NCBI GenBank assembly: GCA_018667915.1
Contig: JABIRI010000333.1
Location: forward strand, 1-49,434
Length of the DNA stretch: 49,434 nt
Direction of reading: 5' to 3'
Source of the DNA: Opitutaceae bacterium
Lineage (GTDB): Bacteria; Verrucomicrobiota; Verrucomicrobiia; Opitutales; Opitutaceae
Shown here: positions 17,807-26,235 of the stretch, piece after piece
How the letters are laid out: every line of letters starts with the position of its first letter
How positions within the stretch are numbered: position 1 is the stretch's first letter
Position numbers and translations under genes: made by a program
The notes under the pieces: model-generated
What the model saw: only the letters and a program-made list of their open reading frames with translations
Told to the model about the DNA's origin: nothing
Databases searched by the model: none

Positions 17807-19315
17807 GTGCTCTCTGCATTCACGAACTCGCTGAAGATCCCCGAGCTGCGGCAACGGATTTTCTACACGTTGTCGCTGTTGTTCATCGCTCGGGTAGCTG
17901 CCGTTGTGCCGCTGCCTGGTTTGGATCCGACTCCTCTCAAGCAATTCTTTGCTGACCAAACGGCATCCGGTGCCGGTGCGCTCGTAGGCATGATGAACAT
18001 GTTCACGGGTGGAGCGCTCACGCAGGGTGCGATCGGTGCGTTGGGCATCATGCCCTACATCAGTGCGTCCATTATCTTCCAGTTGATGACGGCCGTTGTG
18101 CCAGCCCTCTCGCGTTTGCAGCAAGAGGGAGATGTCGGACGACAAAAACTCACCCAATACACCCGATACGCGACGGTGATGATCTGTTTGGTTCAGGGCA
18201 CGCTCCTGATCCTCGCGTTATCTGATCCCTCCCGCCTGTTTGGCAGTAGCTTCGACACCAATCTCTACGGAGATATCGTGGTCGTCAGCAAGGGATGGTT
18301 TCTCGTCACGTCGGTGATCATCATGACTGCCGGCACGATGTTGCTGATGTGGTTGGGTGAACAAATCACTCAACGCGGAATTGGTAATGGTGTTTCCCTG
18401 CTCATCACGGTGGGTATTCTCGCGGATATCCCGGGAGCGGTGCAGGCAACCTACCAACTTTTCTTCGCTCCGGTTGGCGTCCAGACCCTCGGCTTGCCGC
18501 AAGGTTTGATCATGTTCGGACTCTTTATCCTCGTTACCATGGGTATCATCATGGTGGTGCAGGGGCAGAGGAAAATTCCGGTGCAATACGCCAAGCGCGT
18601 GGTCGGCAATAAGGTGATGGGTGGGCAGAGCTCGTTCATGCCGCTCAAGGTCAACTACTCGGGCGTCATGCCAGTCATCTTCGCCAGTGCGATTTTGATG
18701 TTCCCGCAACAGATTATCTCCCAATTGGGTGCGGCACTGGAGCTCGATTTTCTCGTCGATTTTGCCAATAACCTCCTCCGAGGTAATTGGTTCTACTACG
18801 CCAGTTTTGGAATGTTGATCCTGTTCTTCAGTTATTTTTGGGTTTCAGTGATGTTCAAGCCGATCCAAATCGCCGATGATTTGAAGAAGTATGGTGGCTA
18901 CATTCCGGGCGTTCGTCCGGGTGAGCCGACCGCCAAATTCCTCGACTTCATCATGACGCGCCTGACTTTGGCGGGTGCGATCTTCCTCACGTTCATTGCG
19001 GTCTTCCCTGATGTCCTGCTCTTCGAGTTGAACGTTCCACAGCGCATCGCCATTTTCTTCGGTGGCACGGGAATGCTCATTACGGTGGGCGTGGTGCTCG
19101 ATACCATGCGCCAAATCGAAACCTTCCTTCTGCAGCGTCACTACGACGGCTTCTTGAAAAAGGGCCGGGTCCGCGCTCGTGCCACGGGACAAAACCGTCC
19201 GGGTGCTACGGGTGATGCGGCGAGTGCCGCAGCAGTTAACAAGCTGGTGTCCTTCATGGGCGGCATGCTTCTTCTCGGTCTCGCTATCTGGCTTTGGCGC
19301 CGGTATGCGGGCTAG
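17807..19315 (+). CDS. secY: Protein translocase subunit SecY
   Basis: Encodes a 502-residue SecY, the membrane channel of the Sec translocon, with about ten transmembrane segments. The N-terminus MLSAFTNSLKIPELRQR is the family start and selects the GTG at 17807; no Shine-Dalgarno sequence is present. Segments PLPGLD, GIMPYISASIIFQL and GQSSFMPLKVNYSGVMPVIFA are typical. The length is slightly above the ~440 of E. coli because the C-terminal part is longer. The adk-derived gene follows after 16 bases. Confidence 0.96.
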   Translation: MLSAFTNSLKIPELRQRIFYTLSLLFIARVAAVVPLPGLDPTPLKQFFADQTASGAGALVGMMNMFTGGALTQGAIGALGIMPYISASIIFQLMTAVVPALSRLQQEGDVGRQKLTQYTRYATVMICLVQGTLLILALSDPSRLFGSSFDTNLYGDIVVVSKGWFLVTSVIIMTAGTMLLMWLGEQITQRGIGNGVSLLITVGILADIPGAVQATYQLFFAPVGVQTLGLPQGLIMFGLFILVTMGIIMVVQGQRKIPVQYAKRVVGNKVMGGQSSFMPLKVNYSGVMPVIFASAILMFPQQIISQLGAALELDFLVDFANNLLRGNWFYYASFGMLILFFSYFWVSVMFKPIQIADDLKKYGGYIPGVRPGEPTAKFLDFIMTRLTLAGAIFLTFIAVFPDVLLFELNVPQRIAIFFGGTGMLITVGVVLDTMRQIETFLLQRHYDGFLKKGRVRARATGQNRPGATGDAASAAAVNKLVSFMGGMLLLGLAIWLWRRYAG

Positions 19316-19331
19316 AAAATAACCCTTTACT

Positions 19332-19805
19332 TTGGCTGAGGCCGAATCCACGTTCTGGCCCCTTTCGCTGGGTGCAAGCCCCGCGAAGGCCAAGTTACTG
19401 ATCCTCGGATCAGCGCCGGCAGCTCTTGCTGACCGATCCCGTTCTTTGAATCTCGAGCACGTCTCTTCTGCCCAAATGATGGAGCAGGAGATTTCGCGTC
19501 AAACCCCCGCTGGTGTGCAAACTCAACGGGCGATAGGCCAGGGCCTTCCGGTTCCTGATCAAATCCTTCTCGGCGTCATGCGCCGATGGTTCTGGACGCG
19601 CAAACTCGATGCGGGATTTGTCCTGACCGACTTCCCGGCTACGTTGCTCCAAGCTCAAGTGTTCGATGAGTGGCTCGAAACTCGCGGCTCCGGTCTTACC
19701 GGCGTCTGGGTAATCGATGAAGTTTCTACTTCTCCCGCCCTCATCAACCATTATCGCACTCTCGGCCTCGACGTTGTCTTGGCCGAACAACCGTTCGCCG
19801 CTTGA
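19332..19805 (+). CDS. Degenerate adenylate kinase-like protein, P-loop lost
   Basis: Encodes 157 residues from a TTG start, the first possible start after an in-frame stop at 19320. The protein follows adenylate kinase in outline: KLLILGSAPAALADR (21-35) sits where KIILLGAPGAGKGT stands, SSAQMMEQ (45-52) where STGDMLR stands, GLPVPDQI (71-78) where G-LVPD-I stands, and GFVLTDFPA (95-103) where GFLLDGFPR stands. The P-loop lysine, the catalytic arginine of GFPR and the whole LID region are missing, and the length is short of the usual ~215. It lies exactly in the adk slot between secY and map, overlapping map by one base. It should not phosphorylate AMP; any remaining role is unknown. Confidence 0.75.
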   Translation: MAEAESTFWPLSLGASPAKAKLLILGSAPAALADRSRSLNLEHVSSAQMMEQEISRQTPAGVQTQRAIGQGLPVPDQILLGVMRRWFWTRKLDAGFVLTDFPATLLQAQVFDEWLETRGSGLTGVWVIDEVSTSPALINHYRTLGLDVVLAEQPFAA

Positions 19806-20602
19806 TGGCAATTCCCATCAAAGACGAACAAGCCATCGCGCAAATGCGCAATGCGTGTGCGATTGCCTCCACCGTGCTGTATAAACTGCGCGAAAGTGTG
19901 GGGCCCGGGATCACCACCTACGACTTGGACCAAATTGGCCGTGAACTTATCACAGGACTTGGCGCCCGCAGCGCTTGTTACGGCTACCAAGTTGGTTCAC
20001 GCCGTTTTCCAGCTCATACCTGCCTCTCCGTTAATGAAGAAGTTGTTCACGGAATCGGTTCTCTCAAACGCGTTCTGCATGACGGCGATATTATCGCCCT
20101 CGATGTAGTCGTCGAATACGAGGGTTATATTGGCGACAATGCCATGACCGTCTCTGTTGGCCAAACCTCAGCGGCCCGCGCGAAATTACTGCGCGTTACC
20201 GAGGAATCTCTTCGCCTCGGAATTGCCCAAGCCACCGTCGGCAACCGCATCGGAGACATCTCCCATGCAGTCCAAACCCAGGTTGAAAAAAATGGATTTG
20301 GCGTCGTCCGCGACATGGTTGGCCATGGAGTCGGCACCTCAATGCACGAGGAGCCACAAATCCCAAATTTTGGCCGTCGGGGTAAAGGGGAGTTGATCAA
20401 GCCAGGTATGACCCTCGCCATCGAACCGATGGTGAATGTAGGTTCCTGGCGGACCCGCACCCTTTCCGACGGGTGGACGATCGTTACCGCCGACAGTAAA
20501 GACTCCGCTCATTTCGAGCACACCGTGCTCACCACTGAACGAGGCCCGGAGGTTCTGACCCTTCCTAATCTCGACTCTACCATTTCCGTTCATGCCCTTT
20601 AA
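19805..20602 (+). CDS. map: Methionine aminopeptidase, type I
   Basis: Encodes a 265-residue enzyme that removes the initiator methionine from nascent proteins. The five metal ligands are present: D100, D111, H174 (in GHGVG), E207 (in AIEPM) and E238 (in HFEHT). The ATG at 19805 overlaps the preceding TGA (TGATG), so translation is coupled to the adk-like gene; a TTG one codon earlier is less likely. The genes infA and rpmJ, which normally follow, are absent; rpsM starts after 62 bases. Confidence 0.96.
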   Translation: MAIPIKDEQAIAQMRNACAIASTVLYKLRESVGPGITTYDLDQIGRELITGLGARSACYGYQVGSRRFPAHTCLSVNEEVVHGIGSLKRVLHDGDIIALDVVVEYEGYIGDNAMTVSVGQTSAARAKLLRVTEESLRLGIAQATVGNRIGDISHAVQTQVEKNGFGVVRDMVGHGVGTSMHEEPQIPNFGRRGKGELIKPGMTLAIEPMVNVGSWRTRTLSDGWTIVTADSKDSAHFEHTVLTTERGPEVLTLPNLDSTISVHAL

Positions 20603-20664
20603 CCGGCCCGAATTCTCACTCTCGAAACTCAAACTCTCTAACCTACTTCTAAAACCCTCCTATT

Positions 20665-21036
20665 ATGCCACGTCTACTTGGTGTTGATATTCCAGCGAAG
20701 AAAAAGCTCTCCTATGCGCTTCGCTACATTTATGGCATCGGTCCCCAACGGGCCGATCTGATCGTTGCCGAAACCGGCCTCGACGCGGATATGCGTTCGA
20801 GCGATCTAACCGAAGAACAGTTGAATCAAATTCTCAACTGCATCACCGAGCACAAGTGGGTGGTCGAGGGTGATCTGCGTCGGGAAGTAACCGGCAATCT
20901 CAAACGACTCCAAGCCATTGGATGCTACCGGGGTCTCCGTCACCGCCGCAGCCTTCCGGTTCGTGGTCAACGCACCAAGACCAACAGCCGCACCCGCAAG
21001 GGACCGCGTCACACCGTTGGCGTAACCAAGAAATAA
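20665..21036 (+). CDS. rpsM: 30S ribosomal protein S13 (uS13)
   Basis: Encodes a 123-residue S13, which contacts tRNA and the large subunit from the head. [26 protein letters not shown] and the C-terminal [20 protein letters not shown] are diagnostic. No Shine-Dalgarno sequence is visible before the ATG (CCTATT-ATG). First gene of the alpha-operon part, 12 bases before rpsK. Confidence 0.97.
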   Translation: MPRLLGVDIPAKKKLSYALRYIYGIGPQRADLIVAETGLDADMRSSDLTEEQLNQILNCITEHKWVVEGDLRREVTGNLKRLQAIGCYRGLRHRRSLPVRGQRTKTNSRTRKGPRHTVGVTKK

Positions 21037-21048
21037 TTTCAAACCGTC

Positions 21049-21693
21049 ATGGCTGAAGAAAATTCCAAACCCGAAAACGAAGAGACCAAACCCGCCGCTG
21101 CTGCTGAAGCTGCGGTGGAAAAAAATCCTGCTCCGAAGAAGGCTCCTGTTGCTGAAACTCCTGCTGCTGAAAAGCCTGCCGCCGATACGCCAGCGACTGA
21201 GGCTCCGGCCGCTGAAGAGGGCGCTGAGGCTCCTGCCGAGAAACCAACCGAATTGATTGGTGGCGTCCCTAAGCAACCTACCGCGGAAGATCTGCTGAAA
21301 GAAGAGCTGGGTGCCGTTAAGATTCGTAAGGCTAAAGGCTCCAAGAACGTCACGACCGGCGTCGTTAATGTTCTCGCTTCGTTCAATAATACGATCGTTT
21401 CGATCACCGACACCAGAGGGAATGTGATTTCCTGGGCCAGTGCCGGTAAGTGCAACTTTCGGGGCTCCCGCAAGTCCACGGCTTACGCCGCTCAAATCGT
21501 TGCTCAAAACGCCTGCCGCGCTGCGATGGCTCACGGTCTCAAGGACGTGGTCATCAAGGTTAATGGCCCCGGGCTCGGTCGCGATAGCGCCGTTCGTGCG
21601 GTCCAAGCGATTGGTCTCGAGGTTTCCTCGATCATCGATGTCACCCCGGTGCCACACAATGGCTGCCGTCCACCCAAGCGTCGTCGCGTCTGA
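21049..21693 (+). CDS. rpsK: 30S ribosomal protein S11 (uS11) with long N-terminal extension
   Basis: Encodes 214 residues; bacterial S11 is normally about 130. The core begins near residue 91 ([25 protein letters not shown]) and ends in the expected [17 protein letters not shown]. Residues 1-90 are rich in Ala, Pro, Glu and Lys (for example [19 protein letters not shown]) and look disordered. The ATG at 21049 is 12 bases after rpsM. No internal start better fits the core without a break, and the extension continues in the same frame without a stop. Confidence 0.95.
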   Translation: MAEENSKPENEETKPAAAAEAAVEKNPAPKKAPVAETPAAEKPAADTPATEAPAAEEGAEAPAEKPTELIGGVPKQPTAEDLLKEELGAVKIRKAKGSKNVTTGVVNVLASFNNTIVSITDTRGNVISWASAGKCNFRGSRKSTAYAAQIVAQNACRAAMAHGLKDVVIKVNGPGLGRDSAVRAVQAIGLEVSSIIDVTPVPHNGCRPPKRRRV

Positions 21694-21740
21694 TCGCTCC
21701 GCCTCTCTCTCCTATTTTTAAACCTTAAAGATTTTTATCC

Positions 21741-22352
21741 ATGGCTCGTTACATTGGACCTACCACCCGCCTCAGCCGCCGCTTCGGCCAGCCGCTGTTT
21801 GGCGCCACCAAAGCTTACGAACGACGTTCGTATCCGCCCGGCCAACATGGCCCACGTCTCCGCCGCAAATTGTCGGAATACGCCATTGGTCTCAACGAAA
21901 AGCAGAAGCTTCGTTACGTTTACGGTCTGCTCGAACGCCAATTCCGCCGCACCTTCGAAAAGGCCAAGCGTGAAAAGGGTGTTACCGGTGAGCGCTTCCT
22001 CCAGCTCCTCGAGACCCGTCTCGATAGCACCGTCTACTCTTTTGGTTTCGCCAAGACCCGCGCCGCTGCCCGTCAGCTGGTCAACCACGGTCACGTTCGC
22101 GTGAACGGTGGTAAGGTCGACATCGCCAGCTACACCGTTCTCCCCGGTGACGAGGTGATGATTAAAGACACACCGACCTCCCGCCAGATTGCCACGCGCA
22201 ATCTCGAAGAGACCCGTGCTCGCAACGTTCCCGGTTGGATGACCCTCAACGCCGAAACTTACACCGGCACGGTCAACCGCCTTCCTGCCCGCGAAGAAAT
22301 GACTCAGGATATCAACGAACAACTGATCGTTGAATTCTACTCACGCTTCTAA
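21741..22352 (+). CDS. rpsD: 30S ribosomal protein S4 (uS4)
   Basis: Encodes a 203-residue S4, a primary assembly protein and mRNA-entry helicase component. The S4 RNA-binding domain (RLDSTVYSFGFAKTRAAARQLVNHGHVRVNG) is clear. The N-terminal zinc-binding cysteines found in many S4 proteins are absent, i.e. the cysteine-free type. Start TTATCC-ATG lacks a Shine-Dalgarno sequence. Confidence 0.97.
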   Translation: MARYIGPTTRLSRRFGQPLFGATKAYERRSYPPGQHGPRLRRKLSEYAIGLNEKQKLRYVYGLLERQFRRTFEKAKREKGVTGERFLQLLETRLDSTVYSFGFAKTRAAARQLVNHGHVRVNGGKVDIASYTVLPGDEVMIKDTPTSRQIATRNLEETRARNVPGWMTLNAETYTGTVNRLPAREEMTQDINEQLIVEFYSRF

Positions 22353-22397
22353 TCTAGGTTCGTCCTACTCTCAGAAATTCAACACCGCTAAATAGCC

Positions 22398-23402
22398 ATG
22401 CCAAAACGTCTCGGTAAGTTCGAACTACCTAACAAACTCACCAAGGTGGAAGAAGGTTCCACCGCCACCTACGGCAAATTTCTCGCCGAGCCTTTCGAGG
22501 CCGGATACGGGCACACGATCGGCAATTCACTGCGCCGCGTGCTGCTCAGCTCCATTGAAGGTGCTGCCATCTCCTCCATCAAAATTGACGGAGTAAACCA
22601 CGAGTTCCAAAGCGTCGACGGTGTGGTCGAAGATGTCACGGACATCGTGCTCAACCTTAAGAAGGTCCTCATCATCACCGCTGGAGATCATGAAGAGACT
22701 GCTCTTCTGCTCAAGGTGAAGCGCCAAGGTGCGGTCACTGCTGCGGATATCCAAGCCGACGCTAACATCACCATCGTCAATCCTGATCAGGTCATTTGCA
22801 CCTTGGACACCGAGCGCGACTTCGAGGCTGAGATCACCATCAAAACGGGCCGTGGTTACTGCCCCGGTGAGCTCAACAAGAAGGAAGAACAAGCTATCGG
22901 TGTCATCCCGCTTGATTCCCTCTTCTCGCCAGTTAAGCTCGTTAAGTATTCCGTTGAAGCCACTCGAGTGGGTCAGATTACCGACTACGACAAGCTCGTG
23001 CTCGAAATCTGGACCGACGGACGTATTTCTCCCGACGATGCCCTCAAGCAAGCGGGTTCGATCCTCAAGCACCACCTCGACGTGTTCGACAACGTTTCCG
23101 AGGAGAACTTCGAGTTCGATAACCAGCAGTCCGAGGTCAGCGAAGAGCAGAACAAGCTCCGTAAGCTCCTCAATATGTCCGTCAACGAGATCGAACTTTC
23201 GGTCCGTGCGGCAAACTGCTTGAATAACGCAAACATTACCACCGTCGGCGAACTCGCCATGAAGACGGAGCAAGAGATGCTCAAGTATCGTAACTTTGGT
23301 AAGAAGTCCCTGAACGAAATTAAGGACAAACTCGACGATCTCGGCCTCTCATTGGGCATGAAATTCGACGAACGCCTCCTCGATACCAAGAAGGAACTCT
23401 GA
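22398..23402 (+). CDS. rpoA: DNA-directed RNA polymerase subunit alpha
   Basis: Encodes a 334-residue alpha subunit. The N-terminal dimerisation domain has FAEPFEAGYGHTIGNSLRRVLLSS-like residues 29-52; the C-terminal domain, which contacts UP elements and activators, carries LSVRAANCLNNANITTVGEL and FGKKSLNEIKDKL. Length is normal. Start AATAGCC-ATG has no Shine-Dalgarno sequence. Followed by a 175-base spacer and rplQ. Confidence 0.98.
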   Translation: MPKRLGKFELPNKLTKVEEGSTATYGKFLAEPFEAGYGHTIGNSLRRVLLSSIEGAAISSIKIDGVNHEFQSVDGVVEDVTDIVLNLKKVLIITAGDHEETALLLKVKRQGAVTAADIQADANITIVNPDQVICTLDTERDFEAEITIKTGRGYCPGELNKKEEQAIGVIPLDSLFSPVKLVKYSVEATRVGQITDYDKLVLEIWTDGRISPDDALKQAGSILKHHLDVFDNVSEENFEFDNQQSEVSEEQNKLRKLLNMSVNEIELSVRAANCLNNANITTVGELAMKTEQEMLKYRNFGKKSLNEIKDKLDDLGLSLGMKFDERLLDTKKEL

Positions 23403-23403
23403 G

Positions 23404-23449
23404 CCGACCTTCGGTCGGAAGTAACAAGTTTCAAGTTTCAAGTAACAAG
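23404..23449 (+). repeat. Hairpin and short direct repeats in the rpoA-rplQ spacer
   Basis: A 6-bp hairpin (CCGACC, 23404-23409, with GGTCGG, 23413-23418) follows the rpoA stop. Next to it, GTAACAAG occurs twice (23421-23428 and 23442-23449) around two copies of TTTCAAG. No T run follows. The composition differs from the flanking genes and resembles a mobile intergenic spacer element, but no family can be named. Confidence 0.35.
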
Positions 23450-23577
23450 ATGACTCTGCGGCTCACGCCGCATCCGGTTTAATTGTTATTTCACAATTCC
23501 GTCTTCGCGCCGCCTCGCCGCTCCACGCTGCAGTGAGGTAGCCGATCGGAGACGATCACCACAAAACATACACTACA

Positions 23578-24189
23578 ATGCGTCATAGAGTTCATCGTCA
23601 GTCCCTCGGTGTGACCCGCGAACATCGCGCGGCCATGCTCGCCAACATGTCGGCTTCCTTGATCACCCACGGGCGAATCAAGACCACGATCACCAAGGCC
23701 AAAGCCTTGCGTCCCTTCATTGAGAAGATCGTGACTAAAGCCAAAAAATCTGCGGCCAAAACCGAGAAGAAAGACAAACTTCACCTCCGTCGTCTGGCTA
23801 TGGCCGACGTTCGCGACGAAGCCGCTATCTCGCTGCTCTTCGATGAGAAGGTCAGCGAATTTGAGAATCGTCCGGGCGGTTACACCCGTATCTATAAGCT
23901 CGGCCCCCGTAAGGGTGACGCTGCTGAAATGGCTCTCATCGAGTTCGTCAAAGCGGATGATCCCGGCTACAAGAAGCCGAAGAAGAAGGGTGTCTCCAAA
24001 GCGAAGAAGGCGGCTCCAGCCGCTGAAGCCGCAGTTGAAGAGGCTCCGGCTGAAGTAGAAGCCACCGCTGCAGTGGAAGAAGCTCCGGCTGAAGAGGTGG
24101 AAACTGAGCCTGAAGCGCCCGCCGCTGCGGCTGAGGCTCCTGCCGCTGAAGAGGCTCCGGCTGCTGAAGACGAAGAAAAGAAGGCCTAA
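23578..24189 (+). CDS. rplQ: 50S ribosomal protein L17 (bL17) with acidic C-terminal tail
   Basis: Encodes 203 residues; the bL17 core is complete in residues 1-125 (MRHRVHRQSLGVTREHRAAM, GGYTRIYKLGPRKGDAAEMALIEFV). Residues 126-203 start with a basic KKPKKKGVSKAKKAA segment and continue as a Glu/Ala/Pro-rich acidic tail similar in composition to the uS11 extension. L17 lies near the exit of the peptide tunnel, so the tail would reach into the solvent there. Last gene of the array; a terminator follows 24 bases after the stop. Confidence 0.95.
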   Translation: MRHRVHRQSLGVTREHRAAMLANMSASLITHGRIKTTITKAKALRPFIEKIVTKAKKSAAKTEKKDKLHLRRLAMADVRDEAAISLLFDEKVSEFENRPGGYTRIYKLGPRKGDAAEMALIEFVKADDPGYKKPKKKGVSKAKKAAPAAEAAVEEAPAEVEATAAVEEAPAEEVETEPEAPAAAAEAPAAEEAPAAEDEEKKA

Positions 24190-24213
24190 GCCCCAGTCTC
24201 GTTCCAAAATTTC

Positions 24214-24247
24214 AACGCCGTCCCAATTATCTGGGGCGGCGTTTTTT
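24214..24247 (+). terminator. Rho-independent terminator of the ribosomal array
   Basis: A 12-bp stem (24214-24225 with 24232-24243, one G-U pair, core AACGCCG/CGGCGTT) closes a six-base loop and runs into six T (24242-24247). It lies 24 bases after rplQ and is the only clear terminator in the array between rpsL and here. Confidence 0.92.
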
Positions 24248-24319
24248 GTTTGTGGCGGACTGTTCTGTTCAAGGTGACTTGAGCCCCACGGAAAATCCGC
24301 CATACCTTCCGAGTCCCTT

Positions 24320-24547
24320 ATGTTCGATCTCACCACTGCCACCGTTGTCTACTGTCTGATCGTGGCGGCATTTTTCCTAGGGTTATGGATCTATTATGAT
24401 CGGCGAGACCATGCTCGGTTTGAAGCGGAGCGTCGTCGCACGATCTTCCATTGTGTGAAGTGCGATCGGGTTTACGAGGCGAGGGGAGAGCATCTGGAGG
24501 CGGATTGCCCCAACTGCGGATTCAAGAACGGTCATTTACGGTTTTAA
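24320..24547 (+). CDS. Small membrane-anchored zinc-ribbon protein
   Basis: Encodes 75 residues of unknown function. Residues 7-26 form one hydrophobic helix (VVYCLIVAAFFLGLWI), followed by a basic stretch and a four-cysteine zinc ribbon: C45-X2-C48 and C63-X2-C66 (HCVKCDRVYE, DCPNCGFKNG). It would be held in the inner membrane with the ribbon in the cytoplasm if the positive-inside rule applies. It stands alone between the rplQ terminator and guaA, 66 bases before the latter. The cysteine pattern supports a true gene; no role is known to me. Confidence 0.8.
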   Translation: MFDLTTATVVYCLIVAAFFLGLWIYYDRRDHARFEAERRRTIFHCVKCDRVYEARGEHLEADCPNCGFKNGHLRF

Positions 24548-24613
24548 TTCACGAATTTCGCTTCCAGCCGCATCATCACTTGATTCCGGCAGGGCTCATG
24601 CTTTTGCTGACGG

Positions 24614-26152
24614 ATGGCTCATACGATTGCCGTTCTCGATTTCGGTTCCCAATACACTCAGGTCATAGCGCGACGTATTCGCGAATGTGAAGTTTACTCA
24701 AAGATCTACCACTTTGCTACGCCTGTAGAGGAGTTGGTGGCAGATGGTGTGACCGGAGTCATTTTGTCTGGTGGCCCCAGCAGTGTGTTTGCCAAGAATG
24801 CCCCCCAGCCGGATCCCAAGGTCTTCGAAATGGGCGTCCCCGTGTTGGGTATCTGCTACGGTCTCCAACTCATGGGCAAGATGCTCAAGGGTAAGGTCGC
24901 TCGCAGCAAAGAGCGCGAATTCGGTATGGGCACGCTTTCAATTTCGAAACCCGGCCGATTGTTTCACCGCCTTCCCCGCAAATTGAAGGTGTGGAATTCT
25001 CATGGTGATAAGGTCATCCAGATGCCACCGGGGTTTGATGCGATCGGTGTGACGGACAATTCGCCTTTTGCCGTTATCGAGGATCGGAAGCGGGATTTCT
25101 ACGGCATCCAATTTCACCCGGAGGTGTTTCATACCGAACGGGGAGTGGACGTGATTCGCAACTTTTTGGTGCGGGTGTGTAAGGTGGAGCAAGACTGGAC
25201 GACCGAAGATTATATCAAGCAGTCGATTAAAGATATTCGAAAGAAAGTCGGAAAATCGCGGGTCATTCTTGGCCTTTCCGGCGGGGTGGATTCATCGGTG
25301 GCAGCAGCTCTCATTCATCGCGCGATTAAGAAACAGCTTACCTGCGTCTTCGTGGACAATGGCCTGTTGCGCAAAGGTGAGCGCGAATCCGTGGAAAAGC
25401 TCTACGGCAAACATTTCAAAATCGATCTCCGAGTCGTGGACGCCTCGAAGCTGTTCCTGCGTCGCCTGAAGGGCGTCGAGGATCCCGAGCAGAAGCGTAA
25501 GATCATCGGCAATACGTTTATCGACGTGTTCGAGAAATCACTCAAAACGATCGGAGATGCCGATTTCTTGGCCCAGGGCCCCCTCTATCCGGATGTGATC
25601 GAATCGGTGGCCATCGGAGGTAATCCTGCGGCCCTGATTAAGAGCCACCATAACGTCGGTGGATTGCCGGACCGCATGAAACTTAAATTGCTCGAGCCAT
25701 TGCGGGAGCTCTTCAAGGACGAGGTGCGGGCCGTCGGATCGGCTCTCGGATTGCCGAAAGAAGTGGTCTGGCGTCAGCCATTCCCAGGCCCGGGGCTGGG
25801 TGTTCGGGTGCTGGGTGACATCACCAAAGCGAAACTCGATGTGCTGAAAGAAGCTGATGCTATCCTCATGGAGGAAATGAAAGACTCCGACTGGTATTGG
25901 AAGGTCTGGCAGTCGTTTTGCGTGTTTCTACCGGTCAAATCCGTCGGGGTGATCGGCGATGAGCGCAATTATGCCTGGATCATCGCGATCCGAGTCGTGG
26001 AGAGTATTGATGCCATGACGGCAGATTGGACGAAACTTCCTTATGATTTGCTGGGTCGTATCTCTAATCGAATCACCAATGAAGTCCGAGATGTATCCCG
26101 TGTTGTGCTTGATATCAGCTCCAAACCTCCCTCCACGATTGAGTGGGAGTAG
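24614..26152 (+). CDS. guaA: GMP synthase (glutamine-hydrolysing)
   Basis: Encodes a 512-residue enzyme converting XMP to GMP with glutamine and ATP, last step of GMP synthesis. The N-terminal class I glutamine amidotransferase domain has the triad C81 (in GICYG), H168 and E170 (in FHPEV). The ATP pyrophosphatase domain has the PP-loop SGGVDSS (222-228), and the C-terminal dimerisation domain ends in PPSTIEWE as in other GuaA proteins. Start is ATG 24614 without a Shine-Dalgarno sequence. Confidence 0.98.
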   Translation: MAHTIAVLDFGSQYTQVIARRIRECEVYSKIYHFATPVEELVADGVTGVILSGGPSSVFAKNAPQPDPKVFEMGVPVLGICYGLQLMGKMLKGKVARSKEREFGMGTLSISKPGRLFHRLPRKLKVWNSHGDKVIQMPPGFDAIGVTDNSPFAVIEDRKRDFYGIQFHPEVFHTERGVDVIRNFLVRVCKVEQDWTTEDYIKQSIKDIRKKVGKSRVILGLSGGVDSSVAAALIHRAIKKQLTCVFVDNGLLRKGERESVEKLYGKHFKIDLRVVDASKLFLRRLKGVEDPEQKRKIIGNTFIDVFEKSLKTIGDADFLAQGPLYPDVIESVAIGGNPAALIKSHHNVGGLPDRMKLKLLEPLRELFKDEVRAVGSALGLPKEVVWRQPFPGPGLGVRVLGDITKAKLDVLKEADAILMEEMKDSDWYWKVWQSFCVFLPVKSVGVIGDERNYAWIIAIRVVESIDAMTADWTKLPYDLLGRISNRITNEVRDVSRVVLDISSKPPSTIEWE

Positions 26153-26235
26153 GCGCCCTGCGCTGCATGATTGCGTGTTGAGTCCAACTGTATTCGTTTA
26201 ACCCAAATTTTCGCCGTAATCTCCCGAATTCTCTT

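Noticed and set aside
23404-23418. Terminator after rpoA
   Set aside because: The hairpin is only 6 bp and has no T run; the real terminator is behind rplQ.
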